Origin: CAWFNW01 sp963817405
Lineage (GTDB): Bacteria > Actinomycetota > Coriobacteriia > Anaerosomatales > Anaerosomataceae
Reading direction: 5' to 3'
Length of the DNA stretch: 64,000 nucleotides
NCBI GenBank assembly: GCA_963817405.1
Contig: CAWFNW010000002.1
Span: 372,001 to 436,000 of the forward strand
Shown: one piece after another, positions 23,863 to 31,694 of the stretch
How positions within the stretch are numbered: position 1 is the first letter of the stretch
Layout: every line of letters starts with the position of its first letter
Notes under the pieces: generated by a model
Seen by the model: only the letters and a program-made list of their open reading frames with translations
Databases searched by the model: none
What the model was told of the DNA's origin: nothing
Translations under genes and position numbers: made by a program

Positions 23863-24140
23863 TGGGATATGGCCGGTACGGATCCGGTTTCAACAACATG
23901 ATGAACGGCGGGTGGGGCATCCTGCTCTGGCTCCTCTTCGGCGCGCTCATCATCGCGGGCGTCGTGCTGCTCGTCCTGTGGGCCATGCGTTCGTCGACCC
24001 GCCACTCAGCCAGCGGCGGGCCGACCCCGCCTCAGGCCGTCGGCCACGACGAGGCTGTCGCCGTCGCCCGGAAGCGCCTGGCAAGCGGTGAGATCACCAA
24101 AGAGGAGTACGACCACATCATGGGTGCGCTTGGCGGCTGA
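23859..24140 (+). CDS. SHOCT-domain membrane protein
   Basis: The 93-residue protein has a Gly/Met/Asn-rich start (MMGYGRYGSGFNNMMNGG), one membrane helix (ILLWLLFGALIIAGVVLLVLW) and a C-terminal SHOCT motif (DEAVAVARKRLASGEITKEEYDHIMGAL). Its start overlaps the cytochrome stop (ATGA), so expression is coupled. A strong hairpin at 24181 ends the unit. The N-terminal Gly/Met pattern resembles copper-related small proteins, which is only suggestive. Confidence 0.82.
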   Translation: MMGYGRYGSGFNNMMNGGWGILLWLLFGALIIAGVVLLVLWAMRSSTRHSASGGPTPPQAVGHDEAVAVARKRLASGEITKEEYDHIMGALGG

Positions 24141-24180
24141 GGTCGCCAAAGAGCCCAAGCACTGGAGGAGTCAACAAGCG

Positions 24181-24206
24181 CGGCCCCTGGATCCGTCCAG
24201 GGGCCG
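24181..24206 (+). terminator. terminator of the CDGSH-cytochrome-SHOCT unit
   Basis: CGGCCCCTGGA (24181-24191) and TCCAGGGGCCG (24196-24206) are perfect 11-bp arms with a 4-base loop, followed by TGTTGGATTT. It is 40 bases after the SHOCT stop. Confidence 0.8.
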
Positions 24207-24258
24207 TGTTGGATTTCGGCCCTCGCCCCACTGCCCTATGCGTGAGTGTCATAGTATG

Positions 24259-24287
24259 TTGACAGGCATAGTAATATGCCTGATGAT
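24259..24287 (+). promoter_or_regulatory. PadR-gene promoter with operator in the spacer
   Basis: The -35 box is TTGACA (24259-24264). The 17-base spacer contains the palindrome GGCATA-GTAA-TATGCC (24265-24280) and leads to a -10-like GATGAT (24282-24287). A PadR dimer on the palindrome would block the promoter. The ribosome site AAGGAGGTGG follows before ATG 24310. Confidence 0.75.
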
Positions 24288-24309
24288 GCTCCGCGAAGGA
24301 GGTGGTGAC

Positions 24310-24660
24310 ATGGGCGACGCACCCATCAGCAGCGATCTCATCCGCGGCCACATTGACACCATCGTGCTGGGACTCCTGAATACCCAAGACCGGTACGGCT
24401 ACGAGATCTGTAAGCAGGTGACGGTGTACTCGGACGGCGAGTATGAGTTGAAAGAGCCGACCCTGTACTCGGCAGCGCGACGCATGGAGGCCCAGGGTCT
24501 CATCCGCTCGTACTGGGGCGAGGAGTCCCAAGGAGGCCGCCGCAAGTACTACGCGATCACCGACACCGGTCGCGCCGCGTACCACCGCAATCTCGAGGAC
24601 TGGAAACGAGCGCGCAGACTCATCGACCGCTTGGTCTCGGGCGAGACCGGTAAGGAGTGA
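24310..24660 (+). CDS. PadR-family transcriptional regulator
   Basis: The 116-residue winged-helix protein has TIVLGLLNTQDRYGYEICKQV (recognition region start) and EYELKEPTLYSAARRMEAQGLIRSYWGE, RRKYYAITDTGRAAY, the PadR signature (LYS…L…G.I…YY.LT..G). Compact type (PadR-s1). It starts at ATG 24310 after AAGGAGG. Its stop is 2 bases before the HAAS-domain gene, the usual PadR-DUF1700-like pair, where the membrane partner and PadR are expressed together. The operator in its promoter suggests autorepression. Confidence 0.92.
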   Translation: MGDAPISSDLIRGHIDTIVLGLLNTQDRYGYEICKQVTVYSDGEYELKEPTLYSAARRMEAQGLIRSYWGEESQGGRRKYYAITDTGRAAYHRNLEDWKRARRLIDRLVSGETGKE

Positions 24661-24662
24661 CC

Positions 24663-25352
24663 ATGGAGGCGATCAAGTACTACGTCAAGGGCGCATTCCA
24701 GGGCATCCCTGAGACGCCGGACGTCCTGGAGCAGCAAGAGGAGATCATCGCCGATCTGACGGCGAAGGTCGCCGACCTCGTTGCGGAGGGCAAGCCCGAG
24801 GAGGAGGCGCTGGGTGTAGCGATCGCCTCACTTGGGGACCTCTCGCCGCTGGTGGCCGAGTTCATACCCGCGCCACCCGCGCCGGGTGCTCTCGCCGCCG
24901 CCGTCGTGGTCCCGCCGCCGACGAAGCGCCTCTACGTGCGCCGACTCGACCTTCACGTGGTGGCGATCAGCCTCGGGCTGGGCGCGGCGATGATGGCCCT
25001 GTGCACCGTGCTTGGCGCCTGGACGCGCGCCATCGAACCGGGTAGCGGCCTCGCACTGCTCGTGGTCCTCGCGGGCGCCTTCTGGTGGATCCGCTCGGCA
25101 TACGAGCGCTTCAAGGACGACCCCGACGCTGCAGAGACCCGCGAGCTGACGTACAGCGACCGGCTGCGGAAGGCGCTGCTCATCTGGGTCGGTGCGAGCT
25201 TCGTGAGCATGCTGTTCAACGCCGTGTCTGGGACCGACTTCTGGTTCTGGCCGCTCTGGGTGGCCGCCACGATGTGGCCGGTCGCGGTCATGGTGGAAAG
25301 GCGGCTCGCAGCCGAAACGTTCTTCGAGGCGCCCGTTGCTTCGACCGCGTGA
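24663..25352 (+). CDS. PadR-associated membrane protein with HAAS/DUF1700-like N-terminus
   Basis: The 229-residue protein opens with a helical soluble domain (VLEQQEEIIADLTAKVADLVAEGKPEEEALGVAIASLGDLSPLVAEF), the HAAS/permease-prefix pattern, then a Pro/Ala linker and four membrane helices (about 98-120, 126-142, 172-190, 195-214). Such proteins are co-transcribed with PadR regulators and are thought to sense membrane or drug stress; the mechanism is not settled. ATG 24663 follows AAGGAG by 6 bases. The sixth and most perfect palindromic repeat follows its stop. Confidence 0.8.
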   Translation: MEAIKYYVKGAFQGIPETPDVLEQQEEIIADLTAKVADLVAEGKPEEEALGVAIASLGDLSPLVAEFIPAPPAPGALAAAVVVPPPTKRLYVRRLDLHVVAISLGLGAAMMALCTVLGAWTRAIEPGSGLALLVVLAGAFWWIRSAYERFKDDPDAAETRELTYSDRLRKALLIWVGASFVSMLFNAVSGTDFWFWPLWVAATMWPVAVMVERRLAAETFFEAPVASTA

Positions 25353-25377
25353 AAGCACCGCTGGCCCAGATACGGTG

Positions 25378-25419
25378 ACCCTCTGGAAACGTATCAAAGA
25401 TGGTAAGTTTCCAGAGGGT
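25378..25419. repeat. palindromic 3'-end element, copy 6 (most perfect)
   Basis: ACCCTCTGGAAAC (25378-25390) and GTTTCCAGAGGGT (25407-25419) are perfect 13-bp arms around GTATCAAAGATGGTAA. The right flank GCGCGGAGGTCCC matches the trailing block of copies 1, 2 and 7. It lies between convergent genes. Confidence 0.9.
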
Positions 25420-25490
25420 TGCGCGGAGGTCCCACCGGCCGGGTCCCCAGCGCGAAAGTGCCTCATCCCCGGCACCTCTGGCGAGCGGCG

Positions 25491-26066
25491 CTATCTCCGC
25501 GCCGCGTCGTAGCTCTCCAAGAGCATCCTCAGCGACCTCGTGCAGGTCGCGTCGCGCCACTCGGCCATCCGCTCCGCGACGCCGGGTGGCAGGTCGCTCG
25601 TGTCGCTTTCCGCGTACGCCGAGCTGAAGATCGAGAACCCGGTGACGAAGGCGATCATCGACTGCCAGAGCTCCACCGCATCGTTCAGGCTGAAGCCGAG
25701 TTGTGTCAGGAAGACCAGCCCGCTGTCCGGGTCGGTCTCAACGCGCCGGCCGGCGAGCGGCAGCATGTGCGGGTGCGCGGAGAGCACTCGGCGGTACTCG
25801 GCGAAGATCGCCTCCATGAGGTCGATCCAATCCGCCGGCAGCGGATCCGGAATCCGCATCTCTGAGCGCATACGGACGAGCGCGCCGTCCAAGAGCGCAT
25901 CCTTGTTGGGCACATGGTGGTAGATCGAGGCGGCCTCGACGCCCACGTCGTTGGCGAGACGCCGCATGGTGAGTGCCTCCATGCCGTCGGCGTCCACGAT
26001 CGCGAGTGCGCGTTCGAAGAGCTCGTCTTTGGTGAGCGGCGTCATGCGCTTCCTTGGTGTTGCCAT
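25491..26066 (-). CDS. TetR-family regulator (TetR_C type) divergent from the exported flavodoxin
   Basis: The 191-residue protein has the TetR domain at its N-terminus (LTKDELFERALAIVDADGMEALTMRRLANDVGVEAASIYHHVPNKDALLDGAL, helix-turn-helix with YHHVPNKD) and a TetR_C-like ligand domain. It starts at ATG 26066. The 128-base divergent region to 26195 holds two CTAAC/GTTAG palindromes (26110-26124 and 26145-26157), so it probably represses the Tat-exported flavodoxin gene and itself. Convergent end with the HAAS protein across repeat copy 6. Confidence 0.88.
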   Translation of the reverse strand: MATPRKRMTPLTKDELFERALAIVDADGMEALTMRRLANDVGVEAASIYHHVPNKDALLDGALVRMRSEMRIPDPLPADWIDLMEAIFAEYRRVLSAHPHMLPLAGRRVETDPDSGLVFLTQLGFSLNDAVELWQSMIAFVTGFSIFSSAYAESDTSDLPPGVAERMAEWRDATCTRSLRMLLESYDAARR

Positions 26067-26104
26067 GGCGCAAGGACTCCTCGGAATCTGCCCAAGATCG
26101 GGTG

Positions 26105-26158
26105 TTGACCCTAACGATGTTAGGTGCGATACTGCTTTGGGAACCTAACAGTGTTAGA
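26105..26158. promoter_or_regulatory. divergent regulatory region with two TetR-type operators
   Basis: The operators are CCTAACGATGTTAGG (26110-26124) and CTAACAGTGTTAG (26145-26157). For the plus strand, -35 TTGACC (26105-26110) and -10 GATACT (26128-26133) are 17 bases apart, so operator 1 covers the promoter and operator 2 the start of transcription. Confidence 0.78.
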
Positions 26159-26194
26159 TTAGCACGGTTCGGGCAGAAGAAGCGAGGGGTGGTC

Positions 26195-26842
26195 ATGGCG
26201 GGTTCAATAACGCGGCGGGAGTTCGTGAAGGCCGGAGCGGTGATCGGCGCGGGCGTCGCACTCGGCATGAGCGTGGGATGCACGTCGTCGTCGGACGGGG
26301 AGGCCCCCGTCGAGACGCCCTCAACGACGTATGGAGGCGGTGGAGCGGTGGACAAGCGAGTTCTCGTTGGGTATGCGACGGGCAAGGGTTCGACGGTCGG
26401 CGTGGCCGAAGCGATCGGAAAGACGCTCGGCGAGCGCGGCTACTCGGTGGACGTGAAGCCGATGGGCGACCGGCCGTCGATTGAAGGGTACGACGCGGTG
26501 GTGCTCGGCAGCGCGGTGAACGGCGGCAAGTGGCTGCCGGAGGCGGTGTCCTTCGTCGAGGCGAACAAGAAGGCCCTCGGAAAGGTGCCGGTCGCCGTCT
26601 TCTGCGTGCACGCCATGAACTTCGGCGACGAGCCGAAGCCCACCAAGCGTCGGCTCGCATACCTGGACGACGTACGAGCGCTGGTCACCCCCTGCGAGGA
26701 GGGCTTCTTCGGCGGGGTTGCGCCGCTTGGCGAAGAGACGTCGTTCATCCTGCGCGCGGCGTTCAAGGCGTTCGGTGGTCAGGCGGGCGACAACCGTGAC
26801 TGGGATGCGATTCGCGCGTGGGCCGAGCAGGTGCCTGTGTAG
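26195..26842 (+). CDS. Tat-exported flavodoxin-domain lipoprotein
   Basis: The 215-residue protein starts with a twin-arginine signal (ITRREFVKAGAVIGAGVALGMSVGC), ending in a lipobox-like VGC at about 28. A Ser/Thr-rich linker precedes a flavodoxin domain of the BilS/protoporphyrinogen oxidase-like type (VLVGYATGKGSTVGVAEAIGKTL for the FMN loop; YDAVVLGSAVNGGKWLPEA for the second loop; DWDAIRAWAEQ at the end). Flavodoxins are normally cytoplasmic; export as a folded FMN protein through Tat is unusual. The ATG at 26195 fits a GAGGGG site. It is divergent from a TetR gene with shared operators. Confidence 0.85.
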   Translation: MAGSITRREFVKAGAVIGAGVALGMSVGCTSSSDGEAPVETPSTTYGGGGAVDKRVLVGYATGKGSTVGVAEAIGKTLGERGYSVDVKPMGDRPSIEGYDAVVLGSAVNGGKWLPEAVSFVEANKKALGKVPVAVFCVHAMNFGDEPKPTKRRLAYLDDVRALVTPCEEGFFGGVAPLGEETSFILRAAFKAFGGQAGDNRDWDAIRAWAEQVPV

Positions 26843-27700
26843 CTACGGCATCGCGGCGAGCACCACGGCAACGAGCGCGACGGCGACGCCGACACGCTGC
26901 CACGGCCGCAGCCGCTCCTTCAGGAAGACCCGGGCCAAGAGCACCACGATGACCGGGAAGAACGACCCCAGCACTGACGCGATTGCGAGCGGCCCCAGCC
27001 GGATCGCCGTGATCATCGTGACGTTCGCGAGCGCGTCGGTGACACCCGCGCCGAGCGTCGGCATGAGCGCCGTGCGGTCTACCGGGAAGCCTCCGGCGCG
27101 GATGGCCAGTGTGACGGCCACGGCGATTGAGACGACGCGCGCGACCAGCACCGGGATGAGCCCGCTCGCAGTTGCCGTGAACGAGAACGCGATGAAGGCG
27201 CCGGAGAAGCCCACCCCCGAGAGCAGCGCGAGCATGAGCGCGCGCCGAGGACGATAGTCGTGCTGGGGCTCGTGCAGCTGCTCGTCCGGCGCCACGCTTA
27301 CGACAACGATGGCGACGAGCGCCAAGCCGATGCCCGCGAGCGTGACGGTCGAAAGGCGCGTTCCGGCCAGCAGGTCGAAGAGCGCCGGCAGGGCGGCGGA
27401 GAGCGCGGCGGAGATCGGCGCGACGATGCTCATGCGCCCGCATGCAAGCGCGCCGAAGAGCGACATCACCCCAATGACGCCGGACAGGCCGGAGAGCGCC
27501 CCCCACATAAGGTCGCTCTGCGTCGGGTGCGCGCCCGGCATGAAGAACAGCACGGCGATGCCCAGGAGCACGATGCTCAGCAAGTGTGACGTGCCCGTGA
27601 CAGCAGGCGCTGAGTCGCGGCGTGTGGCGACGCCGCCGAGGAAGTCGCCGACGCCGAACAGCACCGATGTGGTGAGCGCGAGCAGGATGGTCGTAGTCAT
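26843..27700 (-). CDS. EamA/DMT-family transporter
   Basis: The 285-residue protein has ten membrane helices in two EamA halves: LFGVGDFLGGVATRRDSAPAV … IVAPISAALSAALPALFDLLAGTRLSTVTLAGIGLALVAI and the second half ending LAIASVLGSFFPVIVVLLARVFLKERLRPWQRVGVAVALVAVVL. These are drug/metabolite exporters or permeases of unknown substrate. Start at ATG 27700 (MTTTILLALTT); the longer ORF adds a hydrophilic tail. Its stop touches the flavodoxin stop (convergent). Confidence 0.88.
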   Translation of the reverse strand: MTTTILLALTTSVLFGVGDFLGGVATRRDSAPAVTGTSHLLSIVLLGIAVLFFMPGAHPTQSDLMWGALSGLSGVIGVMSLFGALACGRMSIVAPISAALSAALPALFDLLAGTRLSTVTLAGIGLALVAIVVVSVAPDEQLHEPQHDYRPRRALMLALLSGVGFSGAFIAFSFTATASGLIPVLVARVVSIAVAVTLAIRAGGFPVDRTALMPTLGAGVTDALANVTMITAIRLGPLAIASVLGSFFPVIVVLLARVFLKERLRPWQRVGVAVALVAVVLAAMP

Positions 27701-27755
27701 GCCGCCCAGCATAACGGATGGCAGCGGCGCTGTTGCTCGCGCCGCCTGCCCCTTT

Positions 27756-28034
27756 CTAGCGCGCGCGCAGAGGTCGGTCCGGTTTCGCGCCGCAATGACA
27801 CGATGGGTTCGCAAGCCGCACGGAGCGTGCCGGTTCCTCGGGATCCGTCCAACGGATGGCCCCGTCGAGGTCCTGGTAGCGAACCACCTTCAGGCCCATT
27901 CTGCGCCCGGTCTCCAACCGGTAGCCGTTGTCGTCCAACAGCAGAGAATGCCCGGCGTAGCCGCCGGAGATGAAGACGCCCACGGTGTCGGGAGCGCGCG
28001 GCGCCGGCGCTGGATGAGCGGTGGATGCGGTCAC
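27756..28034 (-). CDS. small hypothetical protein coupled to the TOBE protein
   Basis: This 92-residue ORF from GTG 28034 begins one base after the stop of the TOBE-domain gene, with AAGGAG upstream of the stop. It has a Pro/Ala-rich start and a middle region (VGVFISGGYAGHSLLLDDNGYRLETGRRMGLKVVRYQDLDGAIRWTD) that reads like a folded domain. No family is recognised. The tight coupling suggests it works with the TOBE protein, possibly in molybdate or oxyanion handling, which is inference. Confidence 0.45.
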   Translation of the reverse strand: MTASTAHPAPAPRAPDTVGVFISGGYAGHSLLLDDNGYRLETGRRMGLKVVRYQDLDGAIRWTDPEEPARSVRLANPSCHCGAKPDRPLRAR

Positions 28035-28035
28035 T

Positions 28036-28242
28036 CTACTCCTTGACCGGCAGAACGTTGACCGCCTTGACGACAAGGCTGACCTTGTCGCCTACTGCGA
28101 GCCCCATCTCCTCGAGTGATTCGGTCGTGAGCACCGAAGCCATCTCACAGGGGGCAACGTCGAACTTCACAAGCGACATGATATCGCCCTGCTTGATGGA
28201 CTTGACCACACCTGAAACCGTGTTGCGCGCGCCGTACTTCAT
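28036..28242 (-). CDS. TOBE-domain (Mop-like) molybdate-binding protein
   Basis: The 68-residue protein is one Mop/TOBE domain: MKYGARNTVSGVVKSIKQGDIMSLVKFDVAP, then ASVLTTESLEEMGLAVGDKVSLVVKAVNVLPVK. Stand-alone Mop proteins (molbindins) bind molybdate or tungstate in oligomers and buffer it for cofactor synthesis. Start at ATG 28242. It is divergent from pckA and followed by a coupled small ORF. No ModABC genes are in the window. Confidence 0.88.
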   Translation of the reverse strand: MKYGARNTVSGVVKSIKQGDIMSLVKFDVAPCEMASVLTTESLEEMGLAVGDKVSLVVKAVNVLPVKE

Positions 28243-28470
28243 CGGAGGTCCCTTCTCCCGAGAACGCGTTCCCACACCCTTCGCGTGCGCAATCGCACGC
28301 AACACGTGTATACCCTTCCCATGGCCGGCCACCGTGGCGGCGAGCGCCCCCTAACGATCCGTGCCCAGACTCCCGCTGACGGTCACCGCGCGCCGAGGGT
28401 CGATTCTGCTACGGTGTTTCTCATCCCCGCGCGAAGGCGCGATGGAGGGCGGCGAGCAGAGGAGCCCACC

Positions 28471-30087
28471 ATGACGGCCCAGGCACTCCCGAACGACCCG
28501 ATCCGCAGCCAGCTGGTCGAGCTCGGCTTTGCCGGCAGCGGTCCAATCCACCGGAACCTTGCCCCTGCCGAGCTCATCGCTCGCTCGCTCGCGCGCGGCG
28601 AGGGCATCCTCGCGGCGAACGGCGCGCTCGTGGTGAAGACCGGCGAGCCCTCAGGCCGCTCGCCCAAGGACCGCTTCATCGTCGAGGAAGAGCCCTTTGC
28701 CGAGCAGATCGACTGGGGCGAGACCAACCAGCCGTGCAAGCCGGCGCTCTTCGACCGGCTGCTCGACAAGGCCCGCGGGTATCTGCACGACCGTGACCTC
28801 TACGTCTTCGACGGCTACGCCGGCGCCGAGCGCAACTACCGCCTCCCCATCCGAGTGGTCGCCGACGCAACGTGGCATGCCCTGTTCGCCAACACGCTCT
28901 TCGTTCGCCCCACGGAGATCGAACTCCAGGACTTCGCGCCCGGCTTCACCGTGATTAACTGCGGCCCGCTGCGGGCCAGCGCGGACTTCGACGGCACGCG
29001 CAGCTCGGTCTTCGTCGGCATCAGCTTCAGCCGCAAGCTCGTCCTCATACTCGGCAGCATGTACGGCGGCGAGATGAAGAAGGCGATCTTCTCGGTCATG
29101 AACTACCTGTTGCCGCAGCGGAACGTCTTGCCGATGCACTGCTCGGCCAACGTGGGCGACACTGGGGACACGGCGCTCTTCTTCGGCCTCTCGGGTACCG
29201 GGAAGACGACCCTTTCCGCCGACCCCCGGCGCCACCTCATCGGCGACGACGAGCACGGCTGGAGCGATCACAGCATCTTCAACTTCGAGGGCGGGTGCTA
29301 CGCCAAGACGATCCGGCTCTCGGCGGAAAACGAGCCGCAGATCTACCACGCGATCAAGTTCGGCTCCATCCTGGAGAACGTCGTCATCAACCCGCAGACG
29401 CGCGCCATCGACTGGGACTCGGACTTCCTGACCGAAAACACGCGGTCCACGTATCCCATCGAGCACATCCCGAACGCGGTCCTGGGAGGCGTTGGTCCAC
29501 ACCCGCGCAACGTCTTCTTCCTCACGTGTGACGCGTTCGGGGTGCTACCACCCATCTCGCGCCTCACGCCCGAGATGGCGAGCTACCACTTCCTCTCCGG
29601 CTTCACCAGCCGCGTGGCTGGTACCGAGGTGGGCATCACGGAGCCGCGCCCGACCTTTTCGGCGTGCTTCGGCTCGCCGTTCATGCCGCTCCATGCGTCG
29701 CGTTACGCGACAATGCTTGCCGAGCGGCTGACCTGGCACGAGACGGACTGCTGGTTGGTGAACACCGGCTGGAGCGGCGGGTCGTACGGCACCGGCGAGC
29801 GAATGAGCATCAACCTCACGCGCGGTCTGTTGAACGCGGCGCTTGACGGCTCGCTAGCCACGGCCGGCTTCGCGCCGCACCCCATCTTCAAGGTGTTGGT
29901 GCCCAAGGAGTGCAGCTGCGCCGGTGCGGACGTCCTGGATCCGCGCGCCACGTGGGCGGACACGGCTGCCTACGACGAGACGGCTCGCAAGGTCGCCGCG
30001 ATGTTCCGCGACAACTTCGAGCAGTACGTCTCGTACGTGCCCCCTGAGGTGCTGGCTGTGGCTCCGGACCCTGGCCCCACGGCATAG
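28471..30087 (+). CDS. pckA: phosphoenolpyruvate carboxykinase (ATP)
   Basis: The 538-residue enzyme interconverts oxaloacetate plus ATP and PEP plus CO2. ATP-type hallmarks are GEPSGRSPKDRF, MHCSANVGDTGDTALFFGLSGTGKTTLS (kinase-1a P-loop), GDDEHGW (kinase-2), FGSILENVV and the TSRVAGTE substrate loop, with LVNTGWSGGSYGTG. The length matches the family. ATG 28471 has GAGGAG upstream. It stands alone, between a divergent TOBE gene and a hypothetical plus-strand gene. Cytoplasmic, gluconeogenic or anaplerotic. Confidence 0.95.
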   Translation: MTAQALPNDPIRSQLVELGFAGSGPIHRNLAPAELIARSLARGEGILAANGALVVKTGEPSGRSPKDRFIVEEEPFAEQIDWGETNQPCKPALFDRLLDKARGYLHDRDLYVFDGYAGAERNYRLPIRVVADATWHALFANTLFVRPTEIELQDFAPGFTVINCGPLRASADFDGTRSSVFVGISFSRKLVLILGSMYGGEMKKAIFSVMNYLLPQRNVLPMHCSANVGDTGDTALFFGLSGTGKTTLSADPRRHLIGDDEHGWSDHSIFNFEGGCYAKTIRLSAENEPQIYHAIKFGSILENVVINPQTRAIDWDSDFLTENTRSTYPIEHIPNAVLGGVGPHPRNVFFLTCDAFGVLPPISRLTPEMASYHFLSGFTSRVAGTEVGITEPRPTFSACFGSPFMPLHASRYATMLAERLTWHETDCWLVNTGWSGGSYGTGERMSINLTRGLLNAALDGSLATAGFAPHPIFKVLVPKECSCAGADVLDPRATWADTAAYDETARKVAAMFRDNFEQYVSYVPPEVLAVAPDPGPTA

Positions 30088-30265
30088 CGGTGCATACCTG
30101 CAGGTAGAACGCCCGTGTCGGGCTGAGGGCCTCCGGAGTGGTATCATGAGGAGAGTCCACTGATCGATTGCGTGCCGTCGGCCTGACTCGGCTCACGAGT
30201 CGGACGTCCTCGACGACGCCGATCCCTCTCGATACTCCAATCGTCCCGAAACGAGAGGCTTCATC

Positions 30266-30547
30266 GTGCGTAGGTCATCAAGCCAGTTCCGCCCGAACAC
30301 TCCGGACCCCGCTACCGAGATCGACAGAACAGATGACGGTGGCAGCGGTCTCTACGAAGCATGCATGGCGCGTTTCCCGCGTCCTGACTTCACGGTTGAG
30401 TGCGACGCCCGTCACACGGTGTGGGTGAAGCGGGTCGATGGATCGCGCTCGTACGGTCTGCCCCCGTGGTCTCTCCGCCGGAACACGCTTGATGAGGTCA
30501 TGGAGCGGGTGCAGGGGAAGCTCGAGACGCCCGTCATCAAGCACTAA
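30266..30547 (+). CDS. hypothetical protein
   Basis: The 93-residue ORF starts at GTG 30266. It has a hydrophilic start, then a compact part (MARFPRPDFTVECDARHTVWVKRVDGSRSYGLPPWSLRRNTLDEVMERVQGKLETPV) suggesting an alpha/beta fold. No family is recognised. It is followed 18 bases later by the winged-helix protein at 30566 on the same strand, so the two may be co-expressed. Confidence 0.5.
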   Translation: MRRSSSQFRPNTPDPATEIDRTDDGGSGLYEACMARFPRPDFTVECDARHTVWVKRVDGSRSYGLPPWSLRRNTLDEVMERVQGKLETPVIKH

Positions 30548-30565
30548 CACCCGGAGGTGCAGCTC

Positions 30566-31162
30566 ATGGACGGACAGATCCTGCTCACGATCATCGAAGC
30601 GAACGGTCCGGCCCAGGTAGAGCGAATCCGAGAGATCCTCGCAACTGAGGGCGTGGAAGCAACCACTGCGGAGATCACCTCGGCGCTCCGCCAGCTCGAG
30701 GCGCAGAAGAAGCTGGCGTGCACGCCGCGCGCGAACTGGCGCCTTGCGGGGGCCGCGGCCCTCCAGCGCTCCGCCGAGAAGCGTTCCGCGAAAGTGACCG
30801 CTTCCCACGGGACTCGCACGCGCGCTCTCATCTACTGCCCGGAGATCATCCGCGACACGCCCGCCCTGCGCAGGAACACGTTCCTGCACTACGTCGGGGA
30901 CGAGACCGGCGGTTTCCGCCTGCGCGACTACGCGGACGGTGACCGAGTCGAGGTCAAGCACGTCGGCGGCATCGCCAAGACCGCGTTCCTGGAGTCCGCC
31001 TACCAGTGGATCAGCGTCGACTTCGACGACGAGGCGTCGGTCACGCCGCTCACCGACAATGCGTTCTGGGAGCGCCGGATCGCTGGCATGAACGTCGAGT
31101 ACGCGGAGCGGCTCGCCCGCGGCGCAGACGTCATCGCAGAAGGCGCCCGCGTCAGCGCATAG
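30566..31162 (+). CDS. hypothetical protein with N-terminal winged-helix-like segment
   Basis: The 198-residue protein starts at ATG 30566 after GGAGG. Residues 1-55 (LLTIIEANGPAQVERIREILATEGVEATTAEITSALRQLEAQKKLACTPRANWRL) read as a winged helix with LxxLxxxKKL typical of dissociated HTH modules. Residues 85-198 form a second domain (LIYCPEIIRDTPALRRNTFLHYVGDETGGFRLRDYADGDRVEVKHVGGIAKTAFLESAYQWI…) of unknown fold. The combination resembles a regulator, but no ligand or target can be named. Repeat copy 7 follows its stop. Confidence 0.55.
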   Translation: MDGQILLTIIEANGPAQVERIREILATEGVEATTAEITSALRQLEAQKKLACTPRANWRLAGAAALQRSAEKRSAKVTASHGTRTRALIYCPEIIRDTPALRRNTFLHYVGDETGGFRLRDYADGDRVEVKHVGGIAKTAFLESAYQWISVDFDDEASVTPLTDNAFWERRIAGMNVEYAERLARGADVIAEGARVSA

Positions 31163-31201
31163 GGCGGGCGGCGCCCAGGCAACTCCGGAGCACGTGCAGC
31201 G

Positions 31202-31242
31202 CCCTCCAAGAACGTATCAGATATGATAAGTTTCCAGAGGGT
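31202..31242. repeat. palindromic 3'-end element, copy 7
   Basis: CCCTCCAAGAACG (31202-31214) and GTTTCCAGAGGGT (31230-31242) flank TATCAGATATGATAA. The right flank CGCACAGAGGC matches the trailing block. It lies between convergent genes. Confidence 0.82.
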
Positions 31243-31285
31243 CGCACAGAGGCTTACCGGTCATGGCTCTACGTGGCGGCAGGCT

Positions 31286-31675
31286 CTACTCGGCGGCAGC
31301 CTCGTCGACGATCGCGATGATCTGCGCCTCAACCTCGGCGGCGATCTCCGTCAGCTGAGCCTCCGGGAAGAACGCCCCGATGAGGCTCGGCTTCATTGTT
31401 GAGATGAACACCTCGCCCGCCTCCTCGTACACCATCACGGGGCAGGGGAGCATCAGTCCGATCTTCACGTCGCGTGCGAGCACCTCGCTCGCGTACCGCG
31501 CGTTGCACATCTCGACGATGGTGACCCCTTCGCGGTCGAAGTTCTTCTCAGCGAGCGTCTCCGCTACGTCGTGAACGAACTGCACGCGGAACGAGTGCTC
31601 CTGGGCCGCATCGACAACCGCCTGAATTGCCTGCACATACGGCTTTTGCGTCTGCACCGTGTAGTCCAGCTCCAT
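31286..31675 (-). CDS. DUF302 family protein
   Basis: The 129-residue protein has the DUF302 fold features: LDYTVQTQKPYVQAIQAVVDAAQEHSFRVQFVHDVAETL, NFDREGVTIVEMCNARYASEVLARDVKIGLMLPCPVMVYEEAGEVFIS. The conserved Cys pair (MCNA and LPCP) is typical. The role of the family is unknown; it is often found near redox or thiol enzymes. Start at ATG 31675. It is the last gene of a minus-strand unit starting with the NMT1-type binding protein. Confidence 0.85.
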   Translation of the reverse strand: MELDYTVQTQKPYVQAIQAVVDAAQEHSFRVQFVHDVAETLAEKNFDREGVTIVEMCNARYASEVLARDVKIGLMLPCPVMVYEEAGEVFISTMKPSLIGAFFPEAQLTEIAAEVEAQIIAIVDEAAAE

Positions 31676-31694
31676 GACTGCCTCCGTGACTTCG

